Origin: Vandiemenella viatica
Taxonomy: Eukaryota > Arthropoda > Insecta > Orthoptera > Morabidae
Length of the DNA: 64,000 nt
NCBI GenBank assembly: GCA_031002005.1
Contig: CM061919.1
Location: forward strand, 171,475,121-171,539,120
Direction of reading: 5' to 3'
The translations under genes were made by a program, and so were the position numbers. This document shows positions 23,520-34,429 of this stretch, piece by piece. How positions within the stretch are numbered: position 1 is the stretch's first letter; each line of letters starts with the position of its first letter. Under the pieces are notes generated by a model that made no database searches, had not been told where the DNA came from, and saw nothing but the letters and a program-made list of their open reading frames with translations.

Positions 23520-23744
23520 CAGTGGTTCCCAACGTGGGCCGTACCGCCCCCCAGGGGGCGTTAGAGAGCTCGAAGGGGGCGTTTGTGAACAAAGGTAAAT
23601 TTGGGGGGCGTTGACGCCCAGCCAGCGCCCCCCTAGCCAACACTGGCAAGGACGTGCCGATAAGATTAATTAATAACAAAAAACATTGTACAAATGTTTC
23701 AGCAAGTAATTCCAAATGTCCTTTAAGCAAGATCAGTGGGGAAT

Positions 23745-23930
23745 AAAAGTTGGTATTAGTACATTATATCTTTGTTCCTAACACCTGCTTCAATAGTTCA
23801 TGAATAAGTTGCAGCAAGCGCTGTGCACAACAAAAGTTGGTATTAGTACACAATACTGACAATAGCTTTGCTCCTAACACTTGCTTCAATAGTTCGTGAA
23901 TGAGTCGCAATAAGCGCTGTGAACCACAGG
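23745..23930. repeat. Tandem duplication of about 90-100 bp in the hAT-2 left region
   Basis: Two consecutive units start AAAAGTTGGTATTAGTACA and share CTTCAATAGTTC and AAGCGCTGTG, with a few substitutions and a small length difference. Confidence 0.8.
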
Positions 23931-24578
23931 GATCACCATTCTTAGTATGTTTATGTTCCGCCTCGATCAACAATGCTTATATGTTTACACTGGTGGTCAG
24001 TGTTCGATTGTTCGGTAGTGCCTTCAGACATTGCGACTGTGAACCTGTGCGGTATCTACAGCTTCGGTGGACCTACTTACTGAAGATTGTTTATTTTGGA
24101 ATATCTACCTGCCACAGAGATTAGTACACATTCATTATTATTATTTGCTTATTATTCTATTAACTGATCGATATTACGTGAGGAATGTGCTGTGAAATTT
24201 CAAGTAAGTTTTAATCTTTTATTTAATTTTTGTATCGTGTGCTAACTAACTGCACTTGATTCTGTACTGCTCACTGCTACTATTCCTATTATTGTTATCA
24301 ACATCATTTATCACACATTGTAAAGAGGGTTAAGAATCATATCATTTTTGACATTTCGGGATTTTTACATAGGGTAAGAGTACCTATGGTTGACGGTGTA
24401 CCGATGGTTGACATGAAGATGTATGAAATTCAAATTAAAGAAAATACTGTAATCCAGAAAACCAGCAACACTGTCAGGTTAACTGAACGGGTCCACGGAT
24501 TTGGTGATAGTCTCTTCTGTCGATGGTGAACAGTTTCTGAAGTGCATGTAGTTACCATATTCTGAAGCGCGTATCTTG

Positions 24579-24966
24579 TTAGGGAGCGTGCATAAACCAC
24601 GTAGCTCCATTTTGGCCTCCTGTGAACCCCCCTCCTCCCCACGTAGCCCTACGTGGCTTTTGCCTCTACCCCCGCCCCCCACGTAGCACGAAGCTTTTTT
24701 CCCTTTTGATTCCAGAACACATTTTGCACTGTTTTCTCTTGTAAGACTATTGTAAATTACATATGGAGATAATTAAATGAGGGAAATAAGTATTCACATG
24801 CTGTTGTGACATATTCCTCATATTAACTGTGAAAAATGTTATGAAAGGAAAGCTACGTAGCCTGGCTCGGAACCCCCCTCCCTCTCCCCCCACGTAGCCT
24901 AGCGTAGCCTTCCAGCCAACCCCCCACCCCCTGGACCGAGCCACGTAGTTTGTGCAGGGTCCCTTA
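24579..24966. mobile_element. PIF/Harbinger-like MITE with TTA target duplication
   Basis: Element 24,582-24,963 (382 bp). It starts GGGAGCGTGCATAAACCACG, and its end is the complement of GGGACCCTGCACAAACTACG. TTA flanks both sides (24,579-24,581 and 24,964-24,966). A TWA target with ends starting GGG is characteristic of the Harbinger group. It has no coding capacity. Multiple CTACGTGG-type motifs inside make it highly self-complementary. Confidence 0.75.
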
Positions 24967-26218
24967 GCGAAATATCAGCTTCGGGAAGTACTTTAACTTG
25001 TCTTGTCACCTGTGTATCCCTTTCTTATTATTATTGTTTTATTTTATTTTTGTGTAAGTTCCTCCACCTATCCACTTTTTCCCTTTAGGTATTATAATTT
25101 TAAATTATTTTACTGTTTCTGGAAAAATTATTCAGCATTTAGCCATAGTAATTAATTGCATTGATAAATTCCTGTGTTGTAGACCTTGGTTAATACGCAT
25201 GCGCGTGTATAAGATAGTTGTCAAACTTAAAACGTAAAATGAGCATATGCAAAATGTGTGGAGAATTTGTATCAAATGTTTCGATTTTTACCAAATGTCC
25301 GAGCAGTTTGTAGGAGTTAATTCAAAATATAATTAGAACACAAAATAAGTTTAGTTTGGCAGAATGAAAGATAATGAAAAATGGAAAATTTCAGTCACTG
25401 TCCTCTTTCGCTAGATTTAAGGCGCATCAAACAGATGGTTACAAAGTTGGATGAGCCATTTTTTACCACATTACAAAATTCAGTTAAACTTCGATTCTCA
25501 AAGCATAGTACAATATATTCCTGTATGTTGAAACAATAGTGATAATGATACAGTAAAATTTATGGGTATAATAATTTATTTATATCAATAGTATTTATAT
25601 AGTAATATTATATCATTTAATTTATATTCCTTTTTTCAATGTTTTAATTATTGTTTTCTGTTCTCTCTTCATCTTTTTATAAACAACCGAATCCCAATGT
25701 ACCATCAAGTTGGGTCACATGAATCTCCTGTTTCTTTTTAGCATTTCCACTTAATACGCAAAATGTGAAGATTGGAAAAACCTCAAGTTTGCATTCGGGC
25801 TATATGGCTTAAGAAATGTATTGATACGCCTCATTGTATAAATTTTTGTTCAGTATACTGCGCCTTTTAATGTTAATAGAGATGAAATCTCTGATATATT
25901 TTTATAAAATAACTTAGAACATCTTTACCATTTTAGCTTAAAATGCGTGAATCGAAGGTCTGTAGGACTGTGTGTTAGTGGGGAGCGATGGGTCCTGTCC
26001 GTCGCTGGCTCACGATACGAAGTCCTCTGAAGACATCAGTTATCCCGCCAGTGTATGGGTTGCTAATATAACTATTAATTAGACTTATATTAACTCGAAT
26101 TAACTGTTCTCAATCCATTTTTATGCCTGCCTGTGTATCAGTTTAAGTAAATTCTGTCGAACAGCTTGTTATGAAATTACATATTCAAGTTTCGTACCTG
26201 AATATCTCAATTCTATCC
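24967..26218. other. hAT-2 interior, non-coding
   Basis: AT-rich sequence between the MITE and the LINE insertion. No coding blocks were recognised. It presumably belongs to hAT-2 because both element ends lie outside it. Confidence 0.4.
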
Positions 26219-28866
26219 ACTTTTTATATGTTGTTGTTGTTGTTGTTAGGGCTTTAGGGCGCGTCAACATCTAGGTTATTAGCGCCCTAACTAAAACCTG
26301 GTTTAACAGCGTGATTTATTATCATTTTCGTAGCCGACTCTGACTTGGTCGGCCACGCAGATGGTAAAACAAACTAAAATATTAAAACAGCACTAGAAAT
26401 ACCGCCCGCATGGCTGACTGTAAAGGGGTCAGCCACACAGACGGGGGAAAAAAAACAAGACTAAAATACTGGAAGAAATGCCAACTGCATCGCCGGCCAC
26501 AAAGAGGTCGGAAATACAGACAGCTAAAAAGGGAATTAAAAAGATCGCTGCAAAATAGTAATAAAAAATTAAAGGCAAAAATAACTGGTTCACTGTAAAA
26601 AGGCCAACCAGGTTAAATGATAAAGGAAACTCGCTGGCTAGTTCCTTTAGGGTGCATCGATAGTGGGGTCATTAACGAACTATTACCAGCTACCTCTGTG
26701 GATTAAGAAAGTACTAAAATACTGTCTGCATGGTCGACTGTAAAGGGGTCGGCCATACAGACAGCAAATAAAATAAGTAATAAAATCAAACGTGGCTTTA
26801 AAGTGACCACAATGACTTAAAACCGTACAAAACCTGTAAGGCTGTAAAGGGGCCAAACAGGTTCAAAAGAGGATAAAAAACACTACATGTCTTGCTGGCT
26901 GTATATTGGCCAGAGAGACATGAATAATAACAATACAAAAAATAAAAATCATGCATATCGATTGGGTGACTGTAGAGAGGTCACCCGTCAGTCTTAAAAC
27001 TGGACCGACCTGCCTAAAATTGGTTTCACCCGCCTCGGTTCGGGTGGGTCTTCGATCATTGCCTGCTGAGGAACAGGATCAGGCTCGTCCACCAGCATTT
27101 CAATTTCTTCTGGCTCCGAAGAGTCAGACGACTCCGGCTCAGTTGACTCCTGGCTATTCTTCTTCTTCTTCTTCTTCTGCTTCTTCTCCGCCCCTTTCCC
27201 CTTCTTCTCCCTACTACTTGGTAGTCTGGGAAGGGACGAAGAGGGGGATTTCACAAAGTGAGTCGGGTCCGTCAGTCTAAACTTCGGGCCACGGATCTTC
27301 TGATTGCCTCCATTCTCACTTGTAGCAGTTGGCAATGCTACCACGGTGATAGCACGTGGTGGTATTGGAGGTGGCGTGGTTTTCGCTATCAGTGCTGGTG
27401 GATCCTTCTTCGCTGCTGCTGGTGTGGTTGAGGACACAGACGTGTTGCTACCCACGTCCGCGGTCTTAGATGTTGCGATCTTAGCGGATTTTGCACCGCA
27501 TTTGCACTGACATGAGCACGTTGTGCTAGTGCTCATGTCTGCAACTGACGTCTGGGTAGCAACACTCTGCTTCCTGACGGGAGCTGAAGCCATCTTAGCA
27601 AAAGTAGTTCCGAAAATTTGAGCGGCGAGCGACTTGGCCTTCTTTTAGCTTCCCCATAGGGAATCCGCTCTTTGGTCTTCAGCTCCTGTATCTTGCGCTC
27701 TTCAAGATACACTTGACACTCCCTACTCCAGGCAGGGTGCGACCCGGAGCAGTTGACGCACACCTGTGGGAGCGCGCAACTAACACCCGGCTCATGGGCG
27801 CCCTTCCCGCAATTACCACAGGTTGGTTTTCCTTTACATGACGCCGTCGTATGTCCGAACCGCTGACACTGGAAACAGCGCATCGGGTCCGGAACATACG
27901 GACGGACGTTCAAATTAATGTACCCTGCTTTGATGTTCTTTGGCAGTACTGGAGTGTCAAACGTCAGGACGAAGGTGGCAGTCTTTTCAATACTGCCATT
28001 TACCCTTCGAGTGATCTGACGTACCTCGACCACTTTCTGTTCCTTCCACTCCTCAACGAGTTCCTCGGTCCCTATGTCAACTAAGTCACGGCAGGTGACA
28101 ACGCCTTTGCTGCTGTTAAGGGATTTGTGGAGTTCGCAGGTAACGGCGAACTCCCCGAGCTTCTCACAGTTCAGGAGTTGGGTAGCTTGTCTACTGGAAG
28201 TTGTTTCCAGCAGCAGCGTCCCGTTCCTCAGTTTTTTTATGGTATTTAGGGTCCCTACCAGACCCTCTAAACCCTTAGAAATATAAAAAGGTGAAACTTT
28301 TTCTAAAGATCCTTCCACTCGTTGCATAACTATAAAAGCATTCGCAAGCGAACAAACTTTTCTGTTACTATTACTTTCTGAAGAGGGGGGCTATCAACCC
28401 TCACCCTCTTCTTAGAATTGGGTGTATTTTGATTATTCTGCGGCACACCCGTACTGCAGGGTTTTTTGTTTTTATTGTGAGTCTTAATTTTGGTCCCACG
28501 AGTAAAAACAATATAGAAGGAAATGCTAATACAACAGGGGTGCGCAGGTGCCCCTGAGGTTGCACGTTAGCGGGTGATTTCCCTCATCACTCATTCGCCT
28601 CCTCGGCACGTGTCTGACCTTGAGGTTGAGGGGTTTTTTATAGAGGTTTGTTCCGTCCTCGCAATCCGGGCGATGAAGCCAAGGTTCCCGTTCTCCTAGG
28701 CACACAACGTTCCACCGCCACGCCCTACGGTGGTCGTTGAAGCATGGTAGGAGCTTACGGTGTGGGAAACTTGCGGCGCTCACAAGTTTCCAGCTCGGGC
28801 ACCGCGGGTTCGCCAAACCCGTACCTGGCACTTGTGTACCAGGCCCCTGCGGGGCACTTTTTATAG
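26218..28866 (-). mobile_element. Gag-only LINE derivative with 11-bp TSD CACTTTTTATA
   Basis: CACTTTTTATA lies at 26,218-26,228 and 28,855-28,865. Between them, minus strand, the unit begins near 28,854 with a GC-rich leader, encodes one zinc-knuckle ORF1 and ends with CCCTAACAACAACAAC, a short CAA-repeat tail rather than poly-A, as in I/Jockey-type LINEs. There is no endonuclease or reverse transcriptase anywhere in the 2.6 kb, although both ends and the TSD are intact. The region between the ORF and tail (26,230-26,990) contains several repeats of a GTCGACCATGCAGACAG-like motif (GGCTGACTGTAAAGGGGTC and relatives on the plus strand). Confidence 0.88.
26994..28480 (-). pseudogene. LINE ORF1 (Gag-like) with CCHC zinc knuckles, two frameshifts
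   Basis: The minus-strand protein has an N-terminal RRM-like part (SPFYISKGLEGLVGTLNTIK, LRNGTLLLE, then ATFVLTFDTPVLPKNIKAGY). Zinc knuckles follow: CFQCQRFGHTTASC, CGNCGKGAHEPGVSC and CVNCSGSHPAWSREC. A Lys/Ser/Pro-rich tail follows, with QKKKKKNSQ, SSDSSEPEEIEMLVDEPDP, ending GRSVQF. Such proteins bind element RNA and form the RNP for retrotransposition. A one-base shift near 28,350 separates the first codons (KKRVRVDSPPLQKVIV) from the body. Another near 27,650 separates EAKR from AKSLAAQIFGTTFAKMASA. Only ORF1 is present. Confidence 0.87.
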
Positions 28867-29304
28867 AGATCTGACAACTGGAAGTGGCAGATTGATGATT
28901 TCACTTTTATCTAAGTTATTTTATGAAGATTTTTCAACTGAGAAATTTAAAGAAAAAGTTATTTACCAAAGTTAAATAAACAAGTTATAATTAACAACTT
29001 TTATTTCAAATTTTTTTCGATAACGCTTAATAATTTTTACTGCTCTTATTTCATTACTACTATTTTGTACATCGTTTCTGTGGCTGGGCGGTAATATAAT
29101 TTAAAAATACTTTTAAAATTTATGTTTATACATTTTAAATAAATTTAAATAAATAATTTTTTTTACAGTTTATTTGTTGGTCGCAAAATATTCATGAAAT
29201 AATGAACACAAATTTCAATTTATTTAATTAAATTGTAATAGTAAATCTATTTAATTGAATAACGTGGTGGTGGTCATATCAATTTTTTTATTTTTTTTCA
29301 TAGA

Positions 29305-31049
29305 TGTCACATTCAAAGAAAAAATGTTGACAGTACAATGACGAATACTTTAAATATGGTTTTATTGAGGCACCCACAAACAAAACATTACCAATGTGCC
29401 TGATTTGCATGAGCGTTTTCTCAAATGAAGCTCTGAAACCTTCACGTTTAGAAGAACATTTAACCAAAATGCACCCCGACAGAAAGATAAAAGATTATCT
29501 TACTTTCAAATGCTCAAAGAACAATATTCAAGACGTCCATCTTTACATGGTATGTTTTCAGCTGCATCCAAACAAAACGCAGATGGCCTTCGTGCCTCTT
29601 ACAATATTTCCTTGGTTACTGATAAATCGAGAAAACCGCACATGATTGGGGAAGAATTGATACTGCCATCTCTGAGTGAGTTTCTGCGTACTGTACTGCA
29701 CAAGCCGGCGTCTGATATTATTAAGAGAATCCCACTTAGCTATAACACAGTACAGAGGCGAATCGACGAAATGTCCGAGGACGTGGAGAGTTCTCTAACT
29801 GATTTTTTTGAAGACTGCCGAATTTTCTTTACAGCTTGATGAATCTACTTTACCAAACAATGATTCATTAATTCTTGCGTACGTTCGCTTCATTAAATGT
29901 GAAAAAAAAATTGTCAAGAATTACTGTTTGCAAAAAAAATTAGTAATTGATACTAAAGAAAAATCTATATTTCAAGTTTGGGAACGTTATTTTGAGGAAA
30001 AAAATATTCCTCTGAATAATATAGTGTCCAATGCTACTGATGGTGCTCCGGCAATGGTTGGACGATACTGAGGGCTGATTTCATATTTGAAAAAGGCAGT
30101 ACCAAATGTAGTCACCGTGCATTGTGCAATGCACAGACACCATTTGGTTGCAAAAAACCTAAGTTTTCACCTTTACTGTTCACTACAGTATGTAATTACC
30201 GCAGTTAACAAGCAATGCTCTCAAAAGTAGATTATTTGGAAAAGTTTGTGATGAAAATGACGAGGATTTCAATTGTTTGATATTTCACACAGAAGTTCGT
30301 TGGCTGTCAAAGGGTACCTGTCTAACAAGATTTTATGACGTTTTTGACTCCATTATAACGTTTTTTTTTAAAACAAAGATGATTCATTAGTAGAGAATTT
30401 ATGGAAATATAATAATGATATAGCTTATTTAACTGATCTAGATCGAAAATTTAATGAAACAAACTTACAGCTGCAAGGAGATAATTTAAATTTGATCAAA
30501 GCAAAGTCAGTTACTTATGCGTTCATGTCAAAACTTGCCTTTCACAAACAGAATGTGGGTCGAAGATAATTCTATCAGTTTCCAAATCTTTCCTCTGTGG
30601 AAACAAATGATTAAGATGTTTTAGTATTTTGTCAACATTTGGAAACACTTAAAGAAGATTTTAAAAACAGATTTCAGGATATTCTTAACATGACCATTCC
30701 AGATTGGGTATTAGAATCTTTCTCAAACCTACAAACAGCAGATTTATCGCTACATGAAGAGTTGATAGAACTGTCAACAAATGAAAAATGGATATCACGA
30801 ATTTTGGCCACAGTGGCAAATTCCAGATTTACATCCGGCTTTGTGGGCTGCAACAAAAAAGTTTTTTTTATTGCTTTCTCGTCGTCATATTTAGCCGAAA
30901 GGAAACTTAGTGTAGTAAGCAATTTACTGACAAAGAAAAGAAACAGATTTTTAGTAGTGGAATGCGGCGATTTGAGAATCCTGCTGACAAATATAGAACC
31001 AAATGTAGAAAAATTAGTATCATTACATCAAGCTCAGACCTCTCACTGA
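29305..31049 (+). pseudogene. hAT-2 transposase, ZBED/SCAND3-like, frameshifted
   Basis: Plus-strand blocks in three frames: a BED-type finger (YFKYGF, PMCLICMSVFSNEALKPSRL, EEHLTKMHPD) at 29,350-29,490; ASYNISLVTDKSRKPHMIGE and IKRIPLSYNTVQRRIDEMS; FSLQLDESTLPNNDSLILAY (first catalytic Asp region); IVSNATDGAPAMVGRY; VVTVHCAMHRHHLVAK; WLSKGTCLTRFYDVF; and the C-terminal HATC-like part MTIPDWVLESF, LTTKKRNRFLVVECGDLRI-like sequence. This is the cut-and-paste enzyme type domesticated elsewhere as ZBED5/SCAND3 proteins. At least four frameshifts and stops prevent function. Confidence 0.88.
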
Positions 31050-31452
31050 TAATTTTACAATAACTTTAAATATAAGTTTTTAATCAAATTTTGTACAAGG
31101 CACCAATATTTTTAATATTCTTTAATAAAGTAATTTTAAAAATCTGTCCTTGTTTTTCAATATTTAGTATAGCCCAATCCACATAAGAGGGGTGCCATCA
31201 AATCACTGTTTGAAGAAGTGGGCAACAAGCCAATTAAATTGAAGCGCTACGGATTACACAACGTTGATTACAACAAAAGACGTCGGTGCTGTTTTTTTTT
31301 TTTTTTTCCAAACTGGGGGGCGGTGAGTAATTTTTTTTCGAAAAGGGGGCGGTAGGTCAAAAAAGGTTGGGAACCTATGATCTAGACGAATAAATAAAAT
31401 TCTTTCAAAAAAAAAGAGAAAATTATCGTTATTTTTTTGTACACATCTCATA

Positions 31453-32160
31453 CAGGTCAAGATCATAAATTAACCATGTCTGATCAATGGATTGAGATTT
31501 TTGATACTTTTATGAATCTGAATTACTGTACACACTAATTTCATCAATTGCTGATGTCGTGGCCCTGGTCTTTGTTGGCAGACTAAACATGTTGAAAGCC
31601 AGAATACTTTCATTAAGTTTGCTTTTCGTAGCATTTTATTTTAAATTAAATACATCCATTTAATTAAAAATATATGGTAAAAATTTACAGCAGTAAAAAA
31701 GGGGAGAATAAAGTTGTACTTTAGAAGTTAATGAAGTCCTTCCTGACATTTGCCATTTTTATGTCAATACTATCACTGTGCTCAGCTGTATTTAGGTATT
31801 TACATTGGACATCAGACTTAATGTTAAGGCTATTAAAAGTAGAAAACAGTGGGCAATTTGTTTATTACACTGAATTTAGTGTGAAAATTTAAGTTTGTAT
31901 TTTAGACAGATGTGGTCAACCTGTCAAGTCCTCTGACCTTAAACACGGGCAATACTCTAGACTGGTGACCATACTCAAAACATAGCCATGGGGTTACATT
32001 TTTTGGCTGTACATGTTGGAACTATTTTAAACCCCTAATCATATGCAAACAATTATCACAGGCTTACACCTAGTAAATAATAAGCAGGTTTAAGCTGATG
32101 ACCATGGATCTAGAATATACCCCGGATCTAAGATCATGATGATTTGGCCTGGTCTGGATC
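31453..32160. other. Unassigned stretch
   Basis: Sequence right of the mariner. No coding blocks recognised. (TTTA)n occurs at its right end as the 3' tail of LINE-A. Confidence 0.4.
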
Positions 32161-32380
32161 ATTTATTTATTTATTTATTATTTATTTATCAATCTTGTTT
32201 CATGGATCCCCGCTCAGCAATGACCTCTGGGATGTGAAACATGTCATGGTTAATTCACATACATAAAATATGAGTCAAAATCATAATAAAAACAATTATA
32301 CATTCCAAAGATAAATAAAGAGAATAACAATAAACATTAATTTTTACAACCAAACTTTGCAAAAGTCATATTGAATACAA

Positions 32381-34029
32381 TTAATTAATTTGTTCAAATT
32401 CTTGAATGGAGTAGAAGGAGTTGCCAATAAGACAATCTCTCCGTTTTTCTTTAAATATATCTTTATTATCTGAAAACTGTTTTATGCTCTTGGGAAGTTT
32501 ATTAAACAGATGTATACCAGAATAATTAACTCCTCTTTGTACTAATGACAGAGATGTTAGTGTTTTGTGCAAGTTATTTCTGTTTCTTGTATTGAAATTG
32601 TGTACCTGTGAATTAGAAATAAACAGGTTAAAATGATCTATGACAAAGCACATGAGAGAATATATATACTGAGTAGACATTGTAAGAATATTGAGTTTTT
32701 TTAAAAAAAGTTGTGTGCAAGAAGTTCGTGGTTTTACCCTACATAATATCCTAATAGCTCTTTTCGGTGCTATGAAAACTTTTTTACTTTGTGAAGAGTT
32801 TCCCCAAAAAATTATGCTATATGACATCACTGAATGAAAATATGAGGAGTACACCTGTTTCGTCAATTCTAGATCTGCTACTAAGAAAGTGTTCGTATTG
32901 CAAAGGTGGCACTACTTAACTTCTTCAGTAGTGAAGTGATATGTTCGTGCCAACAGAGTTTCTTATCTATTTTAATACCAAGGAATTTTATTTCTAATAT
33001 TGTGTTATATTTATAGCTTACTTGTAAATCTGGCTATGCATAATTTTTTTGTTTTAAACCTAATATAATGTGTTTTTTTTAAATTTAATTTTAATGAATT
33101 TGCCTTAAACCAATTTGCTACTTCACTAAGTACCTCATTTACATTAAATTCTGTATTGCTTTTTGGTGTTTTTCTCACAGTCAGGTTAGTGTCATCTACA
33201 AATAAAACACTCTTAACTTTGTCAGATAAGTTACCAGGAAGGTCATTGATGTACAACAAAAAGAGGAGGGGTCATAGAACAGAACCTTGTGGAATCCCAC
33301 GTTTTATTTTCTCCCAGTCTGATGAAGCATCTTTACTTATTTTAGAATAAACAATTGAAACTTTTTGCATTTGACTTTCCATGAATGATTTAAACCATTT
33401 ACCTGTGGTTCCATAAATACCATATTATTCCATTTTCTTCAAAAGTAATTCATGATTTACACAGTCAAATGATTTTGCAAGATCACAAAATATTCCTATA
33501 GGGTATCATTTTATTATTCAGTTCCTCAAATGTGTTATTTAAAAATGAATATATAGCCATTTCTATAGATGATCATTTTTGGAACCCAAATTGTGATTTA
33601 GCGAGGATATTATTTTCCATAGCATTTTTGTTATTCTACAGTACAAGACTTTTTCAAAAATCTTGAGAATCTTGAAAGTAATGAAATGGGACAGTAGTTA
33701 TCTACATATGTTGTTTCTCCTTTTTTAAACAACGGTTTTACAACTGCATATTTTAGTCTATTTGGAAACACATCTTGAAGTAAGGATTCATTACAAATGT
33801 GCGCAAGTACACGATTGATACAATCTGAACATCTTTTCAGTAATTTGCTTGGAATATTGTCATAGCTGGAAGAATTTTTAGCTTTTAATTGTTTCATGAG
33901 CTTATTTATTTCTGAGACTGTTACTGGAAATCTATTTGGGAAAGCAGTCTGAAGAAGTCTTACGGCACTACGTGGGTATTGCTTTTCCATGCCTAATTTC
34001 TCTACAACTGAAGCAAAATGTTTGTTCAC
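32381..34029 (-). pseudogene. LINE-A reverse transcriptase and C-terminal domain
   Basis: Three frames carry it. 34,029-33,631 has the RT start (NKLMKQLKAKNSSSYDNIP, VKPLFKKGETTYVDNYCPIS). 33,259-33,011 has INDLPGNLSDK and LFVDDTNLTV, where YADD has become FVDD. 32,866-32,381 has the YSSYFHSVMSYSIIFWG segment and the final KEKRRDCLIGNSFYSI. It copied element RNA at a nicked target in the nucleus. Breaks lie near 33,630 and 32,880-33,010. Confidence 0.8.
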
Positions 34030-34094
34030 TTCACTATGAACAGATCCATTTGTTCTATTTTTAAGTCTTTAGAGTGATTTACAGATTTTCCTGG

Positions 34095-34310
34095 GTATCA
34101 TGATCTGAGATACCATTTATTACTGGAAGTATGTTGTAATTACTGTACTGAGAAATATCCATAAATTTTTTTATCAATTGCAGTCCTGCTGTTAGAATAC
34201 AAACAGGTCAGCAATTGATAATTTTTTTATGGATATTTCTCAGTACAGTAATTGCAACATACTTCCAGAAATAAATGGTATCTCAGATCATGATGCCTAG
34301 CTGTTACGTA
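34095..34310. repeat. Inverted repeat, arms of about 85 bp, in LINE-A
   Basis: The left arm (about 34,097-34,183) starts ATCATGATCTGAGATACC; the right arm (about 34,212-34,300) is its near-perfect complement, ending GGTATCTCAGATCATGAT. The spacer is about 28 bp. Both arms encode the same endonuclease end (SDHD), so this is a duplicated and inverted LINE segment rather than an independent hairpin gene. Confidence 0.9.
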
Positions 34311-34429
34311 TCAAGTCCAGAATATTAAACAGATAAAGAAAAGCTGGGTATATAGAACAAATCTACACCTACATCCATACTCTGCAAATCACAAACATTG
34401 TGGGTGGCTGAGGGTGCTAAGCACCAAAC

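Larger units (their letters stand above)
23512..31387 (+). mobile_element. hAT-2 transposon with 8-bp TSD ATCTAGAC, inserted in mariner
   Basis: Element 23,520-31,379; ATCTAGAC lies at 23,512-23,519 and 31,380-31,387. The left end is CAGTGGTTCCCAACGTGG; the right end is the complement of CATAGGTTCCCAACC. Both ends carry G-rich CGCC/GGGGGCG subterminal runs. It has swallowed a MITE (24,582-24,963) and a LINE derivative (26,230-28,855). Without them it is about 4.8 kb and codes a ZBED-like transposase near the right end. It interrupts the last codons of the mariner transposase. Confidence 0.93.
16508..31452 (+). mobile_element. Mariner element, split by two large insertions; TA target
   Basis: The left end starts TGAGGTGTGTTCAAAAA at 16,510. 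The right end is the complement of TGAGATGTGTACAAAAA, finishing at 31,450. TA flanks both ends (16,508-16,509 and 31,451-31,452). Removing the insertions at 16,729-22,499 and 23,520-31,379 (with their duplicated sites) leaves about 218 + 1,018 + 70 bp, or 1.3 kb, the normal size of a mariner. The transposase frame runs MDQRID, then the long middle block, then NIDLD and a stop across the second insertion point. Confidence 0.93.
32161..34360 (-). mobile_element. LINE-A: 5'-truncated, 5'-inverted non-LTR retrotransposon
   Basis: The 3' tail is an (AAAT/TTTA)n run at 32,161-32,190; the 3' UTR shares blocks with LINE-B (GGGATGTGAAACATGTCATG versus GGGATGTGGAACAGGACAT). Minus-strand coding order is endonuclease end (INGISDHDTQ, 34,090-34,180), RT (SYDNIPSKLLKRC, YAVVKPLFKKGE, then VLFVDDTNLTV as motif C, 33,190-33,210), and a C-terminal part (YSSYFHSVMSYSIIFWGNSS, IHLFNKLPKSIK). 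Frameshifts separate the pieces. The 5' end is an inverted segment (34,190-34,360) that repeats the endonuclease end on the plus strand. Confidence 0.85.

Noticed and set aside
27851..28286. Plus-strand open frames opposite the Gag-like ORF1
   Set aside because: They are antisense of the zinc-knuckle protein, which has clear CCHC motifs on the minus strand.
28526..28831. 101-residue minus-strand frame in the 5' leader of the gag-only LINE
   Set aside because: GC-rich leader with no conserved blocks; more likely 5' UTR.
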